Of a stretch of DNA of 39,452 bases, positions 26,607-34,621 are shown piece after piece. Numbering within the stretch: position 1 is the stretch's first letter; the number at the start of each line of letters is the position of its first letter. Location: the NCBI GenBank assembly GCA_009780955.1, contig WQZB01000047.1:1-39452 (forward strand), given 5' to 3'. Under the pieces are notes generated by a model. The model searched no databases. It was not told the DNA's origin and worked only from the letters and a program-made list of their open reading frames with translations. Source of the DNA: Polyangiaceae bacterium (GTDB lineage: Bacteria > Myxococcota_A > Polyangia > Polyangiales > Polyangiaceae). The translations under genes and the position numbers were made by a program.

Positions 26607-27746
26607 TTATTGCGTTCTTGATGCAGTGATTTTGGGCGGCGGCGTTCCGGCTGCCGTGCAACCGTCACCCACACCGTCGTCATCGCTGTCGGTTTGGGAT
26701 GGATCGGGCGTTTCTACGCAGTTGTCGTGTTTGGGATGTGTTTCGTCGGGCTGGTCCCACCATCCGTCGCAGTCGGTATCGTGAACCGTATCGCACGGCC
26801 CCGAGTAATCGAGCTCGCCCCACCAATCGTCGAGCGTTTTTCCATGGCTCTCGAGCCACTTTGGCGTGTGCACCACGTAGGGAGGCAAAACTCCCGCAAT
26901 TGCCATTGCGTTTACGCCTCGCTCGGTCACATGGTCGACTAGCCATTCTTTGTTCGGCGACCAGGTTATGTCGGTCAAATAGCAAGTTATGCCACGCGCT
27001 TGAGAAAGAACGCCAATTGGATCACGTGATCCGTCAGGGCGCTCGAAAAACATGGGGCCGCCCGAGTCGCCCGCATGCACCCCCGAAGGCAGGTCGAAAT
27101 AAAAGTGCGCACCACCGTTGCCCGTCGCATGCTCGACGCGAATGTTCGCGAGCGGCTGGATCCGACGCGTTGAAAACACCCACGTTTTGTACGCATCGTC
27201 CCACGGCGAATAGCCTGAAAAAAAGGCCGTTTCATCGCCTTCGAAGGACTCATCCTTGCTTGGCGGTGGCACAAGGCTCGGTCGCACGATACGCGGCACG
27301 CTCCACGATCCACTCGCATCGCTCGGCGCGACCGGTTCGATCAAGTACACGAGCGCAAGATCTTCACCGCTCTTGTCAGTGGGCTGACACCCCGTCACCT
27401 TGGTCACCGACGCGATGCTCTCGAGCACGGCTTCGGGTGAAAGCCATGCCGGGCCAATGCTAACGTCCGGTGCAGGATCGCTCGAGCACGGCACGGCGCC
27501 GGGGCCCGCAGGTTTTTCCGCGCCGTTGACGCAATGGCTCGCGGTAAGCACCACGCGCGGCGTGATGAGTGTTCCGGTGCATTGTCCAACTTTGACAACG
27601 ACGTTCGCCTCCGGCGTGTCCACGTCGGGCGTTGCCTTGGGCGTCTGCGTGGCATCGCACGCATGCGAGAAAACCAAGGCGGCGATGGATAGGACAAGCG
27701 ACGTTGTGAGCGTTCCGTCCTTTCCGCTCCTGTCCCTCGCTCGCAT
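26607..27746 (-). CDS. trypsin-like serine protease lipoprotein with calcium-binding tail
   Basis: A 379-residue secreted S1-family protease. ATG 27746 gives a signal ending LVFSHAC, a probable lipobox; an open frame runs to 27812. The catalytic triad is His in LTASHCVNG, Asp in EDLALVYLI and Ser in GDSGGPMF. The C-terminal part has Asp-rich repeats (DTDCDGWWDQPDE, TDSDDDGVGDGC) of thrombospondin type-3 kind that bind calcium. The region between propeptide and His contains many Cys. Probably a surface or secreted protease used on extracellular proteins. Confidence 0.88.
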   Translation of the reverse strand: MRARDRSGKDGTLTTSLVLSIAALVFSHACDATQTPKATPDVDTPEANVVVKVGQCTGTLITPRVVLTASHCVNGAEKPAGPGAVPCSSDPAPDVSIGPAWLSPEAVLESIASVTKVTGCQPTDKSGEDLALVYLIEPVAPSDASGSWSVPRIVRPSLVPPPSKDESFEGDETAFFSGYSPWDDAYKTWVFSTRRIQPLANIRVEHATGNGGAHFYFDLPSGVHAGDSGGPMFFERPDGSRDPIGVLSQARGITCYLTDITWSPNKEWLVDHVTERGVNAMAIAGVLPPYVVHTPKWLESHGKTLDDWWGELDYSGPCDTVHDTDCDGWWDQPDETHPKHDNCVETPDPSQTDSDDDGVGDGCTAAGTPPPKITASRTQ

Positions 27747-27832
27747 TGCATCCCTCCCGAGCTCGAGCGACCGCACAACGATGTGCGAACGCTTCGGTCG
27801 CCGTGAGAGCACGGAGGGTGCCCAGAGAAACC

Positions 27833-27930
27833 TAGACCGCTTTCAAAACGCATTCGTAGGGGCGCGATTCATCGGCGCCCGACCGTTTTTCAAAACGCAT
27901 TCGTAGGGGCGTATGGCCATACGCCCCTAC
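27833..27930. repeat. compound repeat block: family B arm plus two family A palindromes
   Basis: TAGACCGCTTTCAAAACGCA starts the block at 27833, followed by palindrome 27857-27882 and the perfect palindrome 27903-27930 (GTAGGGGCGTAT/ATACGCCCCTAC). Both palindromes share the left flank CAAAACGCATTC, so they appear duplicated. The inner sequence of the second is identical to that of the copy at 6709. The block fills the gap between two minus-strand genes. Confidence 0.85.
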
Positions 27931-27991
27931 CCGTACGCCTCACCGCACATGCGATCGCCGATCCGTGCGACAATGCTGAAGGCGACGACCG

Positions 27992-29437
27992 TTAGCAAGA
28001 CGTGTGGCCCGTGGGAAATATCTTTCCTGGATTGAGAAGCCCCTTTGGATCGAACACGCCCTTTATCTGCTGCTGCAACCCAATGAGCTCGCGCGATTGC
28101 TCAATGGGCAAGTATGCCGCTTTGAGAATGCCAACACCGTGCTCACCGGTCAACGTGCCGCCCATGCCAACGGTGGCGTGCATCAGCAGGTCGATCGCGC
28201 GATCGACCGCGGGCTTGTCGGCCTCGTCGTTCCAAAGAAAATTTACGTGCAGGTTACCATCGCCGGCGTGCCCGTAAGTGAGATGGCGCACGCCGGTTTC
28301 TTGCCCGATGCGATCGACCTCGACGAACAGATCGACGAGCCGCGAACGCGGCACGGCAATGTCTTCCGAAAGCTTGTATTTTGCAAGTTTTCGCGTGGCT
28401 GGTGAGAGCTGGCGGCGCGCTTCCCAGAGCCGGTCGCGCTGCGCGGCGTCTTGCGCAGCCACGACATCGATGGCCTGACCACCGTGGGTGAGCGCATCGG
28501 CAAGCCGTTCAATCGTTGTGTCGAGCGCAAGGCCATCGACCTCGATGAGCAGCATGGAGTTGGCGCGCGCGTCGACAGGCACGCTTTGCTTGCGAATGGC
28601 GTCGAGCGTGGGGCCGTCCATCAGCTCGAGACAGCGCGGTACCAGCCCGTTCGCAATGATGCGCTGCACGGCGTCGGCCGCCTGCCTCACGTCAGAAAAA
28701 AGCGCAAGAACCGTTGCCAGTTCGTCGGGTTTCGGCACGAGCCTGAGCGTGATCTCGCTAAAAACTCCGAGGGTGCCTTCACTGCCGACAAAAAGCGCGG
28801 TGACGTCGTAGCCGGTTACGCCTTTGATGGTGCGCTTGCCGGTGCGCAGAACCTGCCCGCCGATGAGGCACGCCTCGAGACCGAGAACGTACTCGCGCGT
28901 TACGCCATATTTGAATGCGCGTGGCCCCCCGGCATTCTCGGCAACGTTGCCGCCCATCATGCAAGTTTTCAGTGAGTTCGGATCGGGCGGGTAAAAAAGC
29001 CCTTCGGCTTCGGCCGCGGCATGGAGATCGGCCGTGATAACGCCTGGCTCGACCACCGCGAGCAAATCGGTTTTGCTGATTTCGAGGATGTTCGACATGC
29101 CGTGGGTCGCAAGGACGATTCCGCCAGCAGCAGGAACCGCCCCGCCCGTACGCCCCGTGCCGCCGGCGCGCGGTGTAACCGGCACATCGTGCTTTTCGGC
29201 AATTGCAAGCACGGCGGCGATGTCACGCTGGCCATGTGCATAAACGACGGCGTCGGGAAGGCGGCCAATGGCTTCGCTTTCGTCATTGGCATGAGCGGCG
29301 CGGCCAGCTTCGGACGTGTCGACCTTTGAGGGGCCGAGCTTGCGGTCTAAGTCGACGAGCGCGCGTTCAACGGCATCGCGTGCAGCAAGACGAGCATTCG
29401 GGACAAGAGGGGCAGCAATGAGCACGGCCAAGGGCAT
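27992..29437 (-). CDS. FAD-linked oxidase, glycolate/D-lactate dehydrogenase (GlcD-like)
   Basis: A 481-residue flavoprotein. The FAD-binding domain has TPRAGGTGRTGGAVPAAGG, PPDPNSLKTCMMGGNVAENA and GVTREYVLGLEACL. The C-terminal cap has YGHAGDGNLHVN and GEHGVGILKA. Such enzymes oxidise D-2-hydroxy acids (glycolate, D-lactate or D-2-hydroxyglutarate) and pass electrons to the quinone pool or a partner subunit. No GlcE or GlcF partner lies next to it, so it may be a single-subunit D-lactate type. ATG 29437 is chosen; the longer frame to 29653 overlaps the divergent gene. It is divergent from the outer-membrane barrel gene. Confidence 0.9.
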   Translation of the reverse strand: MPLAVLIAAPLVPNARLAARDAVERALVDLDRKLGPSKVDTSEAGRAAHANDESEAIGRLPDAVVYAHGQRDIAAVLAIAEKHDVPVTPRAGGTGRTGGAVPAAGGIVLATHGMSNILEISKTDLLAVVEPGVITADLHAAAEAEGLFYPPDPNSLKTCMMGGNVAENAGGPRAFKYGVTREYVLGLEACLIGGQVLRTGKRTIKGVTGYDVTALFVGSEGTLGVFSEITLRLVPKPDELATVLALFSDVRQAADAVQRIIANGLVPRCLELMDGPTLDAIRKQSVPVDARANSMLLIEVDGLALDTTIERLADALTHGGQAIDVVAAQDAAQRDRLWEARRQLSPATRKLAKYKLSEDIAVPRSRLVDLFVEVDRIGQETGVRHLTYGHAGDGNLHVNFLWNDEADKPAVDRAIDLLMHATVGMGGTLTGEHGVGILKAAYLPIEQSRELIGLQQQIKGVFDPKGLLNPGKIFPTGHTSC

Positions 29438-29534
29438 AGCACTTTTGAATCGATTTTCTTGGGACTTTGCCCAACGCTCTTCCGATTTCACGCAACATTC
29501 CTGGGATGCGGCCGACTTAATTACCAAGCAAGCA

Positions 29535-30296
29535 ATGAACACTGTCATGTCCCCCACCCGTACCCTTCGCCTTTCACCCCTCTTCGCGGCCTTTGCCGCC
29601 TTTGCGCTCAGCACTTTGGTGTGTCGCGCAGCAAAAGCCGATCGCGAGCTCATTGTGCCGTTCGAAGAAAGCGGCCATCTCGTGCTCGATCAGCTCTCAG
29701 GCTTTCGCATCAGCGCGGCCAGCGGTTTCGCCTACGCGGGGCCGGCTGGCATCGCGTACCGGTCAACGAAATCCAGCGCGTACAACACCAGCGACACGAG
29801 CACCAACGAAACAACCACAACGATGTGGCTCGCACCTTCGGCCGACATTTTCGTGACCGACTATCTTTCGATTGGCGCGCTCATCGAGGTCTCGCACACC
29901 TCGGGTACGGGCGTGAACCCCGCCGGGCAAAGCGTTGATTTGCCCGGCACGCTCGCCATGACCTTCATGCCGCGCATCGGCTTCTATGCGCCCATCGGCG
30001 ATCGCTTCGGGATTTGGCCGCGCGCGGGCGTTGGCTGGAGCTCGGTGCAGCAAGTGGCGTTCCTGTCGGACGGAAGTACGGCCGCAACCGAAACCTTCCG
30101 CTCGCTGATCCTCGACGTTGACCTCACCCTCGTCTACCGCTTCACCGAAACGTTCTTCATGCGCGTAGGGCCCGAGGTTGGCGTTACACTCGGCGGCCGC
30201 AAGGAGGAAGTAATCAACGGCAACAGCTTTGGGGCCGACAAAAATGTATTGCAGTTTTCGGGGGTCATAGGGTTTGGCGCCAACCTCGAATTATGA
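29535..30296 (+). CDS. probable outer-membrane beta-barrel protein
   Basis: A 253-residue protein. ATG 29535 gives a signal peptide (hydrophobic FAAFAAFALSTLV, ending about CRAAKA). The mature part has alternating strands with aromatic ends (WLAPSADIFVTDYLSIGALIEV, FMPRIGFYAPIGDRFGIWPR, LDVDLTLVYRFTETFFMRVG, FSGVIGFGANLEL), typical of small barrels. The C-terminus is LEL, where many barrels end in an aromatic. The function is unknown. It is divergent from the flavoprotein gene with a 97-base gap. Confidence 0.78.
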   Translation: MNTVMSPTRTLRLSPLFAAFAAFALSTLVCRAAKADRELIVPFEESGHLVLDQLSGFRISAASGFAYAGPAGIAYRSTKSSAYNTSDTSTNETTTTMWLAPSADIFVTDYLSIGALIEVSHTSGTGVNPAGQSVDLPGTLAMTFMPRIGFYAPIGDRFGIWPRAGVGWSSVQQVAFLSDGSTAATETFRSLILDVDLTLVYRFTETFFMRVGPEVGVTLGGRKEEVINGNSFGADKNVLQFSGVIGFGANLEL

Positions 30297-30302
30297 CCGG
30301 CA

Positions 30303-30421
30303 AGTGCGTGTCCCTTACATGGGGCGGCCACAGGGGGCCGCCCCTACGAATATGCGTTTTTGAGTGCGTGTCCCTTACATGGGGCGGCCACAGGGGGCCG
30401 CCCCTACGAATATGCGTTTTT
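30303..30421. repeat. tandem 60-base repeat, two units, each with a family A hairpin
   Basis: Two identical 59-base units at 30303-30361 and 30363-30421 begin AGTGCGTGTCCCTTACATGG and end GAATATGCGTTTTT. Each contains a hairpin with GGGGCGGCC/GGCCGCCCC arms. Flanks match the reverse complement of the AACGCATATTC flank of other family A copies. They sit seven bases after the barrel gene. The T-run after each hairpin makes them plausible plus-strand terminators. Confidence 0.85.
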
Positions 30422-30426
30422 TGGTT

Positions 30427-30454
30427 GTAGGGGCAGGCCCCTGTGCCTGCCCCA
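30427..30454. repeat. family A palindrome, variant inner stem
   Basis: GTAGGGGCAGG and CCTGCCCCAC arms enclose an 8-base loop. It lies between the tandem repeat and the MoxR start. The inner stem differs from the copies at 6709 and 37321 yet still pairs. Confidence 0.85.
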
Positions 30455-30505
30455 CCTGAATGCGTTCGATTTGACCGAACGCGATGGGTCCCCTATCCAC
30501 CGAAT

Positions 30506-31342
30506 GTGACCGACTTTTTTCGTTTCCAAGGCACCGCAAGCTACCTCACGAACGACGCGCTCGAGGCGGCCGTCAACGCGGCGCTGGCACTCGAGCGCCC
30601 TCTGCTCATTCGCGGCGAGCCTGGCACGGGCAAAACGCTGCTCGCCGAGGCCATCGCCGAATCGCTTGGCACCGAGCTAATTCATTGGCCAGTCAAATCG
30701 ACGACGCGCGCCCAAGACGGCCTTTACGTTTACGACACCGTGCAGCGTCTTTACGACTCGCGTTTTGGCGAAGGCGATGTGAAAGACATTCGCCACTACA
30801 TTAGGCTTGGCCCGCTTGGTCGTGCTTTTTCGTCGCAGAAGCGAATCGTTCTTCTCATCGACGAAGTCGACAAAGCCGATCTCGAGTTCCCAAACGATTT
30901 GCTCCACGAGCTCGATCGCATGCGCTTCGTCATCGCGGAAACCGGCGATGAAGTTGTTGCCGCCAAGCGCCCGGTGGTCGTCGTTACGTCGAACAACGAG
31001 AAAGAATTGCCCGACGCATTCCTTCGCCGATGCGTTTTTCACTTTATCGATTTTCCCGATCAAGAATTGATGAAGCGCATCGTCAAGGTGCATCATCCCA
31101 ACATCGATCGCGCACTGGTTGACCAAGCCGTTGTTACGTTCTACCGGCTGCGTGAGCTTCCGCGCCTTCGCAAGCGGCCGTCAACAAGCGAACTCATCGA
31201 TTGGATTTCGGTGTTGCGCCGCGCCAACGTTGGCACCGAGCGCTTCATCAAAGAGCTGCCATTTCTTGGTGTGTTGCTCAAGAAAGAGCAAGACATCGAC
31301 GCGCTGGTAGCAGCGAAAAAGAGCGGAGGTTTTAGGAATTAA
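30506..31342 (+). CDS. MoxR-family AAA+ ATPase
   Basis: A 278-residue AAA+ protein. The Walker A motif is GEPGTGKT (37-44), Walker B is IVLLIDEVDKAD, sensor 1 is VVVTSNNEKELPDAFLRRC, and an Arg-finger-like FLRRC follows. MoxR ATPases act as chaperones that insert metals or activate proteins, usually with a von Willebrand-type partner; no VWA gene is adjacent. I choose GTG 30506 because the frame upstream runs through the family A palindrome. The stop TAA is nine bases from the palindrome that ends the convergent Mrp gene. Confidence 0.9.
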   Translation: MTDFFRFQGTASYLTNDALEAAVNAALALERPLLIRGEPGTGKTLLAEAIAESLGTELIHWPVKSTTRAQDGLYVYDTVQRLYDSRFGEGDVKDIRHYIRLGPLGRAFSSQKRIVLLIDEVDKADLEFPNDLLHELDRMRFVIAETGDEVVAAKRPVVVVTSNNEKELPDAFLRRCVFHFIDFPDQELMKRIVKVHHPNIDRALVDQAVVTFYRLRELPRLRKRPSTSELIDWISVLRRANVGTERFIKELPFLGVLLKKEQDIDALVAAKKSGGFRN

Positions 31343-31350
31343 TAGCGCGG

Positions 31351-31376
31351 TCGGGCGCCATAAATGGCGCCCCTAC
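31351..31376. repeat. family A palindrome supplying the Mrp stop codon
   Basis: TCGGGCGCCA/TGGCGCCCCTAC flank a 4-base centre. On the minus strand the GTAGGGG arm contains the TAG that ends the Mrp gene (31375-31373). It lies between convergent MoxR and Mrp genes, as a two-way terminator might. Confidence 0.8.
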
Positions 31377-32269
31377 CTCGTAACCGGCAAGCGGCGCTTG
31401 CCGTCAGGTTTTTCGCCTCGATCGATGACCGGAGGCCCTGCGCTCTCGACTTGGTCAGCGCGCTCGCTCACGGCTTGCACAAGCTTGTCGGCAATCTCCA
31501 TAAATGCGCTCGCAATCGCGCCATCGGGCATGGACTGCACAATGGGCGTGCCCTTGTCACCCCACTCGCGCACAGATTGATCAATCGGCACCTGGCCGAG
31601 AAGCGGTGCATGCGCAAAATCAGCCACGGCTTGTCCGCCGCCCGAGCCAAACAGCTCGTGTTTCACACCGGCCGTGTCGACAAACCAGCTCATGTTCTCG
31701 ATCACGCCAAGAACAGGGATATTCACCTTCTTGCACATCGATATGGATTTATAGACGTCGTCGGTTGCCACTTGCTGCGGGGTCGTGATGACCACGGCGC
31801 CCGAAACCGATGCGCGCTGCGAGAGCGTGAGCGCGACGTCGCCGGTGCCGGGCGGCAGATCGATCACGAGGAAATCGAGCTTACCCCAATTGACGTCTTT
31901 CAAGAATTGCTGAAGCGCACCATTGAGCATGGGGCCGCGCCAGATGACTGCGGACTTGGGATCGTCGAGCAAAAAGCCGATCGACATCAGTTTGATGCCG
32001 AATCGTTCCAAAGGCTCGATGCTTTTGCCGTCCGTCGAGAAAGGTCGGCTCGTGACACCAAACATGGTGGGGATGGATGGGCCGTAAATATCGGCGTCGA
32101 GAAGACCGGTGCGGTAACCGCGGCGACCGAGCGCCATGGAAAGGTTGGTCGCCGCGGTGCTTTTGCCAACACCGCCTTTGCCGCTGATGACAAGAACGAC
32201 GTGTTTGACCCCGGCAATGGGATCATCGGAGGTAATGGCACGGCTCGCGCCAATCGCCTGTCTGGTCAT
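31373..32269 (-). CDS. mrp: Mrp/NBP35-family P-loop ATPase
   Basis: A 298-residue ApbC/Mrp-type ATPase of the family that carries Fe-S clusters to apoproteins. The deviant Walker A is SGKGGVGKST (29-38). LLDADIYGPSIPTMFG and FLVIDLPPGTGDVALTLSQ are family signatures. After GVIENMSWF, where a CxxC pair normally binds the bridging cluster, this protein has VDTAGVKHELFGSGGG with no Cys, so it may carry no cluster or use a different site. The N-terminal DUF59 domain is absent. The stop codon lies in a family A palindrome. Confidence 0.9.
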   Translation of the reverse strand: MTRQAIGASRAITSDDPIAGVKHVVLVISGKGGVGKSTAATNLSMALGRRGYRTGLLDADIYGPSIPTMFGVTSRPFSTDGKSIEPLERFGIKLMSIGFLLDDPKSAVIWRGPMLNGALQQFLKDVNWGKLDFLVIDLPPGTGDVALTLSQRASVSGAVVITTPQQVATDDVYKSISMCKKVNIPVLGVIENMSWFVDTAGVKHELFGSGGGQAVADFAHAPLLGQVPIDQSVREWGDKGTPIVQSMPDGAIASAFMEIADKLVQAVSERADQVESAGPPVIDRGEKPDGKRRLPVTR

Positions 32270-32360
32270 GAGCTCCCACTACTACTTGGACACCGTGGAG
32301 TCGACCGGTTCGTGAAGCGCCCCCGTCACACCGAGGGCGCATCCCATCGGAGCGGGCTCG

Positions 32361-33800
32361 TCACTGGAAGTCTTGCGTGGCCCAATATGTTTTTCCGTTT
32401 GCGCTAACCGCATATCCACAAGCAACCTTCGTGTATGCCGTACTGGTCATATTGATATAGTGGCCATGCGCGGAATACGGATCACCCGGGCCTTCGGCCC
32501 ACATCTGCGCAAGGCATTGCGTGATGCTTTGCTCGGGCATTGACCAGCCGGCGCACTCATTTTGCGCCCACGCTTTGGCACCGGGAGTAACACATGTTCC
32601 GAACGCGCTATGATACGTGTTGTTGGCCATGTCGGTTGCCGCTTCGCCGTCGACACACGATTCGGCCTCCGTCCAACGCGCGAGCGGCGGTAAGTTCAGC
32701 GTAGCGCGGTAGGAGTTGATGGTATCGACACAAAGCTGCCGAGGATCGTTGGCCGGGGCTGACGCGTCTGGCGCCGCTGCGTCCGGAACTGACGCGCCCG
32801 CGTCCGGCAACGATGCATCCGGCGACGACGCGCCTGCATCGCGAGCCCCGCCCTCTGGGGCTGACGCGTCCGGAGTCCCGGCCTCTGGAGATGACGCGTC
32901 CGGAGTCCCTGCATCCGCGACCGATCCCGGATTGGCGGTGCCCTCGTACCACGGTGCGGCACCGGCGAGCTGGTAACCCGAGAGCAGAAGATCCTTGAAC
33001 GCCGAAGCCTTGGTGTAGATAGGCCTCGCGCTGGACCCCTGGCACGTTCCACCGCGTGAGACGACACCGATAACTGCTTTTGCACTGGAGAGTGAAGGAC
33101 CACCGCTGTCGCCCGAGCAAGCCGACTCGCTGAGTTCGAATTCGTTCGCCGGCATGGATCCAGGTCCAACGAGCATGACGGGCACGCCGGCGCGTTGCTG
33201 GCGAACATTGGGGAGGGATCCCCCCTGTTTCGTCACGCCCCACCCAACCACGGTGGTGAGCTCACCAAGCTTCACGTCCGAGTCGAGCCGCACTGGGGAA
33301 ATCGGCATGTTGGTAATGGCGGTGTCGAGAACGATGAGCGCAATGTCGTGATTGCAAAGATGCGTCGCGCCATCGGTAACGAGCCGCGCACCTCGCGCAG
33401 CGTACGACTTCATCGGGTTGGAAGGGCTTTGCTGGCCGGTGTATACGTAAAGCGAGTCCGCGCTGTAGTCCCCATGGACGTAGCCGCTTCCGGCCGGCGT
33501 ACCATTGGAATAACAGGCGATGGAGCTATCGGTCGATGAAACGCAGTGGCGAGCCGTGAGCACCAGCTTCGGCGCAATGAGAGTTCCCGTGCATGCCATA
33601 TACTGGTTACCGGACATCGGGTGAAGGAGCATCACAACCGAATTCTGCGATGCATCGGATGCCGTACCACCGATGATGGGCGAGGTTGTCGTCCCGTTGG
33701 AATTGTCGCTCGGCTCCTCAGACTCCGGCGTGGCGGAGGAACACGCGACAAACAAAGACAAAAGACCGAAAGGGATAATGCGTCGTGTGTGCGTTTTCAT
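32361..33800 (-). CDS. trypsin-like protease fused to a CAP domain, lipoprotein
   Basis: A 479-residue surface protein. ATG 33800 gives a lipoprotein signal (MKTHTRRIIPFGLLSLFVAC). The S1 domain (about 45-285) begins IIGG, with His in LTARHCVSS, Asp in NHDIALIVLD and Ser in GDSGGPSL. A linker with repeated DAS, PDA and EAG units follows (about 295-350). The C-terminal part is a CAP/SCP-like domain (LCVDTINSYRATLNLPPLAR, YHSAFG, HGHYINMTS, YWATQDF). Protease plus CAP in one polypeptide is unusual. Probably exported and used on extracellular or prey proteins; this is inference. Confidence 0.88.
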   Translation of the reverse strand: MKTHTRRIIPFGLLSLFVACSSATPESEEPSDNSNGTTTSPIIGGTASDASQNSVVMLLHPMSGNQYMACTGTLIAPKLVLTARHCVSSTDSSIACYSNGTPAGSGYVHGDYSADSLYVYTGQQSPSNPMKSYAARGARLVTDGATHLCNHDIALIVLDTAITNMPISPVRLDSDVKLGELTTVVGWGVTKQGGSLPNVRQQRAGVPVMLVGPGSMPANEFELSESACSGDSGGPSLSSAKAVIGVVSRGGTCQGSSARPIYTKASAFKDLLLSGYQLAGAAPWYEGTANPGSVADAGTPDASSPEAGTPDASAPEGGARDAGASSPDASLPDAGASVPDAAAPDASAPANDPRQLCVDTINSYRATLNLPPLARWTEAESCVDGEAATDMANNTYHSAFGTCVTPGAKAWAQNECAGWSMPEQSITQCLAQMWAEGPGDPYSAHGHYINMTSTAYTKVACGYAVSANGKTYWATQDFQ

Positions 33801-33997
33801 ATGTACACACTTGATGCAGCAGCGCCGTAGCATCAAGCGCTATCAAGCATGCGATATTCATTTTCCTCGTCGCAATTGTAATCTTTAAGGCAGATTAGAA
33901 CTCTGAGCTGTAAATGTTTAGTAAAGAAAGATTGCGTAGATATACCTACATTGGCACCACTTCCAAGCCACTCGACAAGACTGTATAATACATGCAA
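33801..33997. other. AT-rich intergenic region
   Basis: This stretch is visibly more AT-rich than its surroundings and holds no gene or member of the repeat families. It probably carries the promoter for the protease-CAP gene; a TATAAT at 33983-33988 on the plus strand has no well-placed -35. Confidence 0.45.
33939..33966 (-). promoter_or_regulatory. candidate sigma-70 promoter for the protease-CAP gene
   Basis: On the minus strand TTGGAA (33966-33961) and TATATC (33944-33939) are separated by 16 bases. Transcription would start near 33930, leaving a leader of about 130 bases. This is a fit by eye. Confidence 0.3.
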
Positions 33998-34621
33998 TCA
34001 TAGGATAGGCACGGGAATACGCCTAGCGTCAATCCATAGCGCATCGATGTCGTAGGTTGCGCGCGCACCGTCTTGGAAAACGTGCACAATGACATCGCCG
34101 AAGTCCATCAAAACCCAATTGGCGTAAGGCAGGCCTTCCACCGCAAGAGCACGCTTGTTGCGTTTGCGAAGGGCCTCTTCGATCGCGTTCGACAACGCAG
34201 CCACGTGGCGATCGCTTCGGCCCGACATGAGCACGAGAAAGTCTGCGTAATCGACGCGGCCGGCAACGTCGATGACCTCGAGCCCGGAGGCCTTCTTGTC
34301 AATGGCCTCGGTGGCAATGGCAATGGCGATTTCACGCGATTCATCGCTTGCCATGCTGATCACTCCTGGAGCAGCCTTGGCTCGCTTCGCGGCAATCGCG
34401 TTTGGCAGGTTTGGCGCATTTGCCCGCGCCGCCTCGTCGCCGCCGCGTTCAACGTTGCGCGCAACTGGGGATGGCGGTGATGGATGGGCCGGCGCACGTG
34501 GAGAAACTTTGCGCGAAACTTCACTAAGAGTGCCGTGGGAACTGCGGAGAATTGGACGACTTGGGCCTTTCGTATCTAGTTGGCGTTCTCGTTGGCGAGG
34601 CGGACGTTGGTTTGTTGTCAT
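33998..34621 (-). CDS. rsfS: ribosomal silencing factor RsfS (Iojap family)
   Basis: RsfS binds L14 of the 50S subunit and blocks subunit joining under starvation. The conserved domain is C-terminal (AIATEAIDKKASGLEVIDVA, DYADFLVLMSGRSDRHV, ANWVLMDFGDVIVHVF). ATG 34621 overlaps the proA stop (ATGA) and gives 207 residues with an extra basic, Pro/Arg-rich N-terminus of about 90. A later ATG at 34354 gives a 118-residue protein of normal family length. Coupling supports the first, family length the second. Confidence 0.9.
   Translation of the reverse strand: MTTNQRPPRQRERQLDTKGPSRPILRSSHGTLSEVSRKVSPRAPAHPSPPSPVARNVERGGDEAARANAPNLPNAIAAKRAKAAPGVISMASDESREIAIAIATEAIDKKASGLEVIDVAGRVDYADFLVLMSGRSDRHVAALSNAIEEALRKRNKRALAVEGLPYANWVLMDFGDVIVHVFQDGARATYDIDALWIDARRIPVPIL

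Noticed and set aside
30303..30421. Possible CRISPR array
   Set aside because: Only two units, adjacent with no spacers, and each unit is a hairpin of a dispersed family.
33801..33997. tRNA or small RNA gene in the AT-rich gap
   Set aside because: No cloverleaf, CCA end or T-loop sequence could be found by eye.
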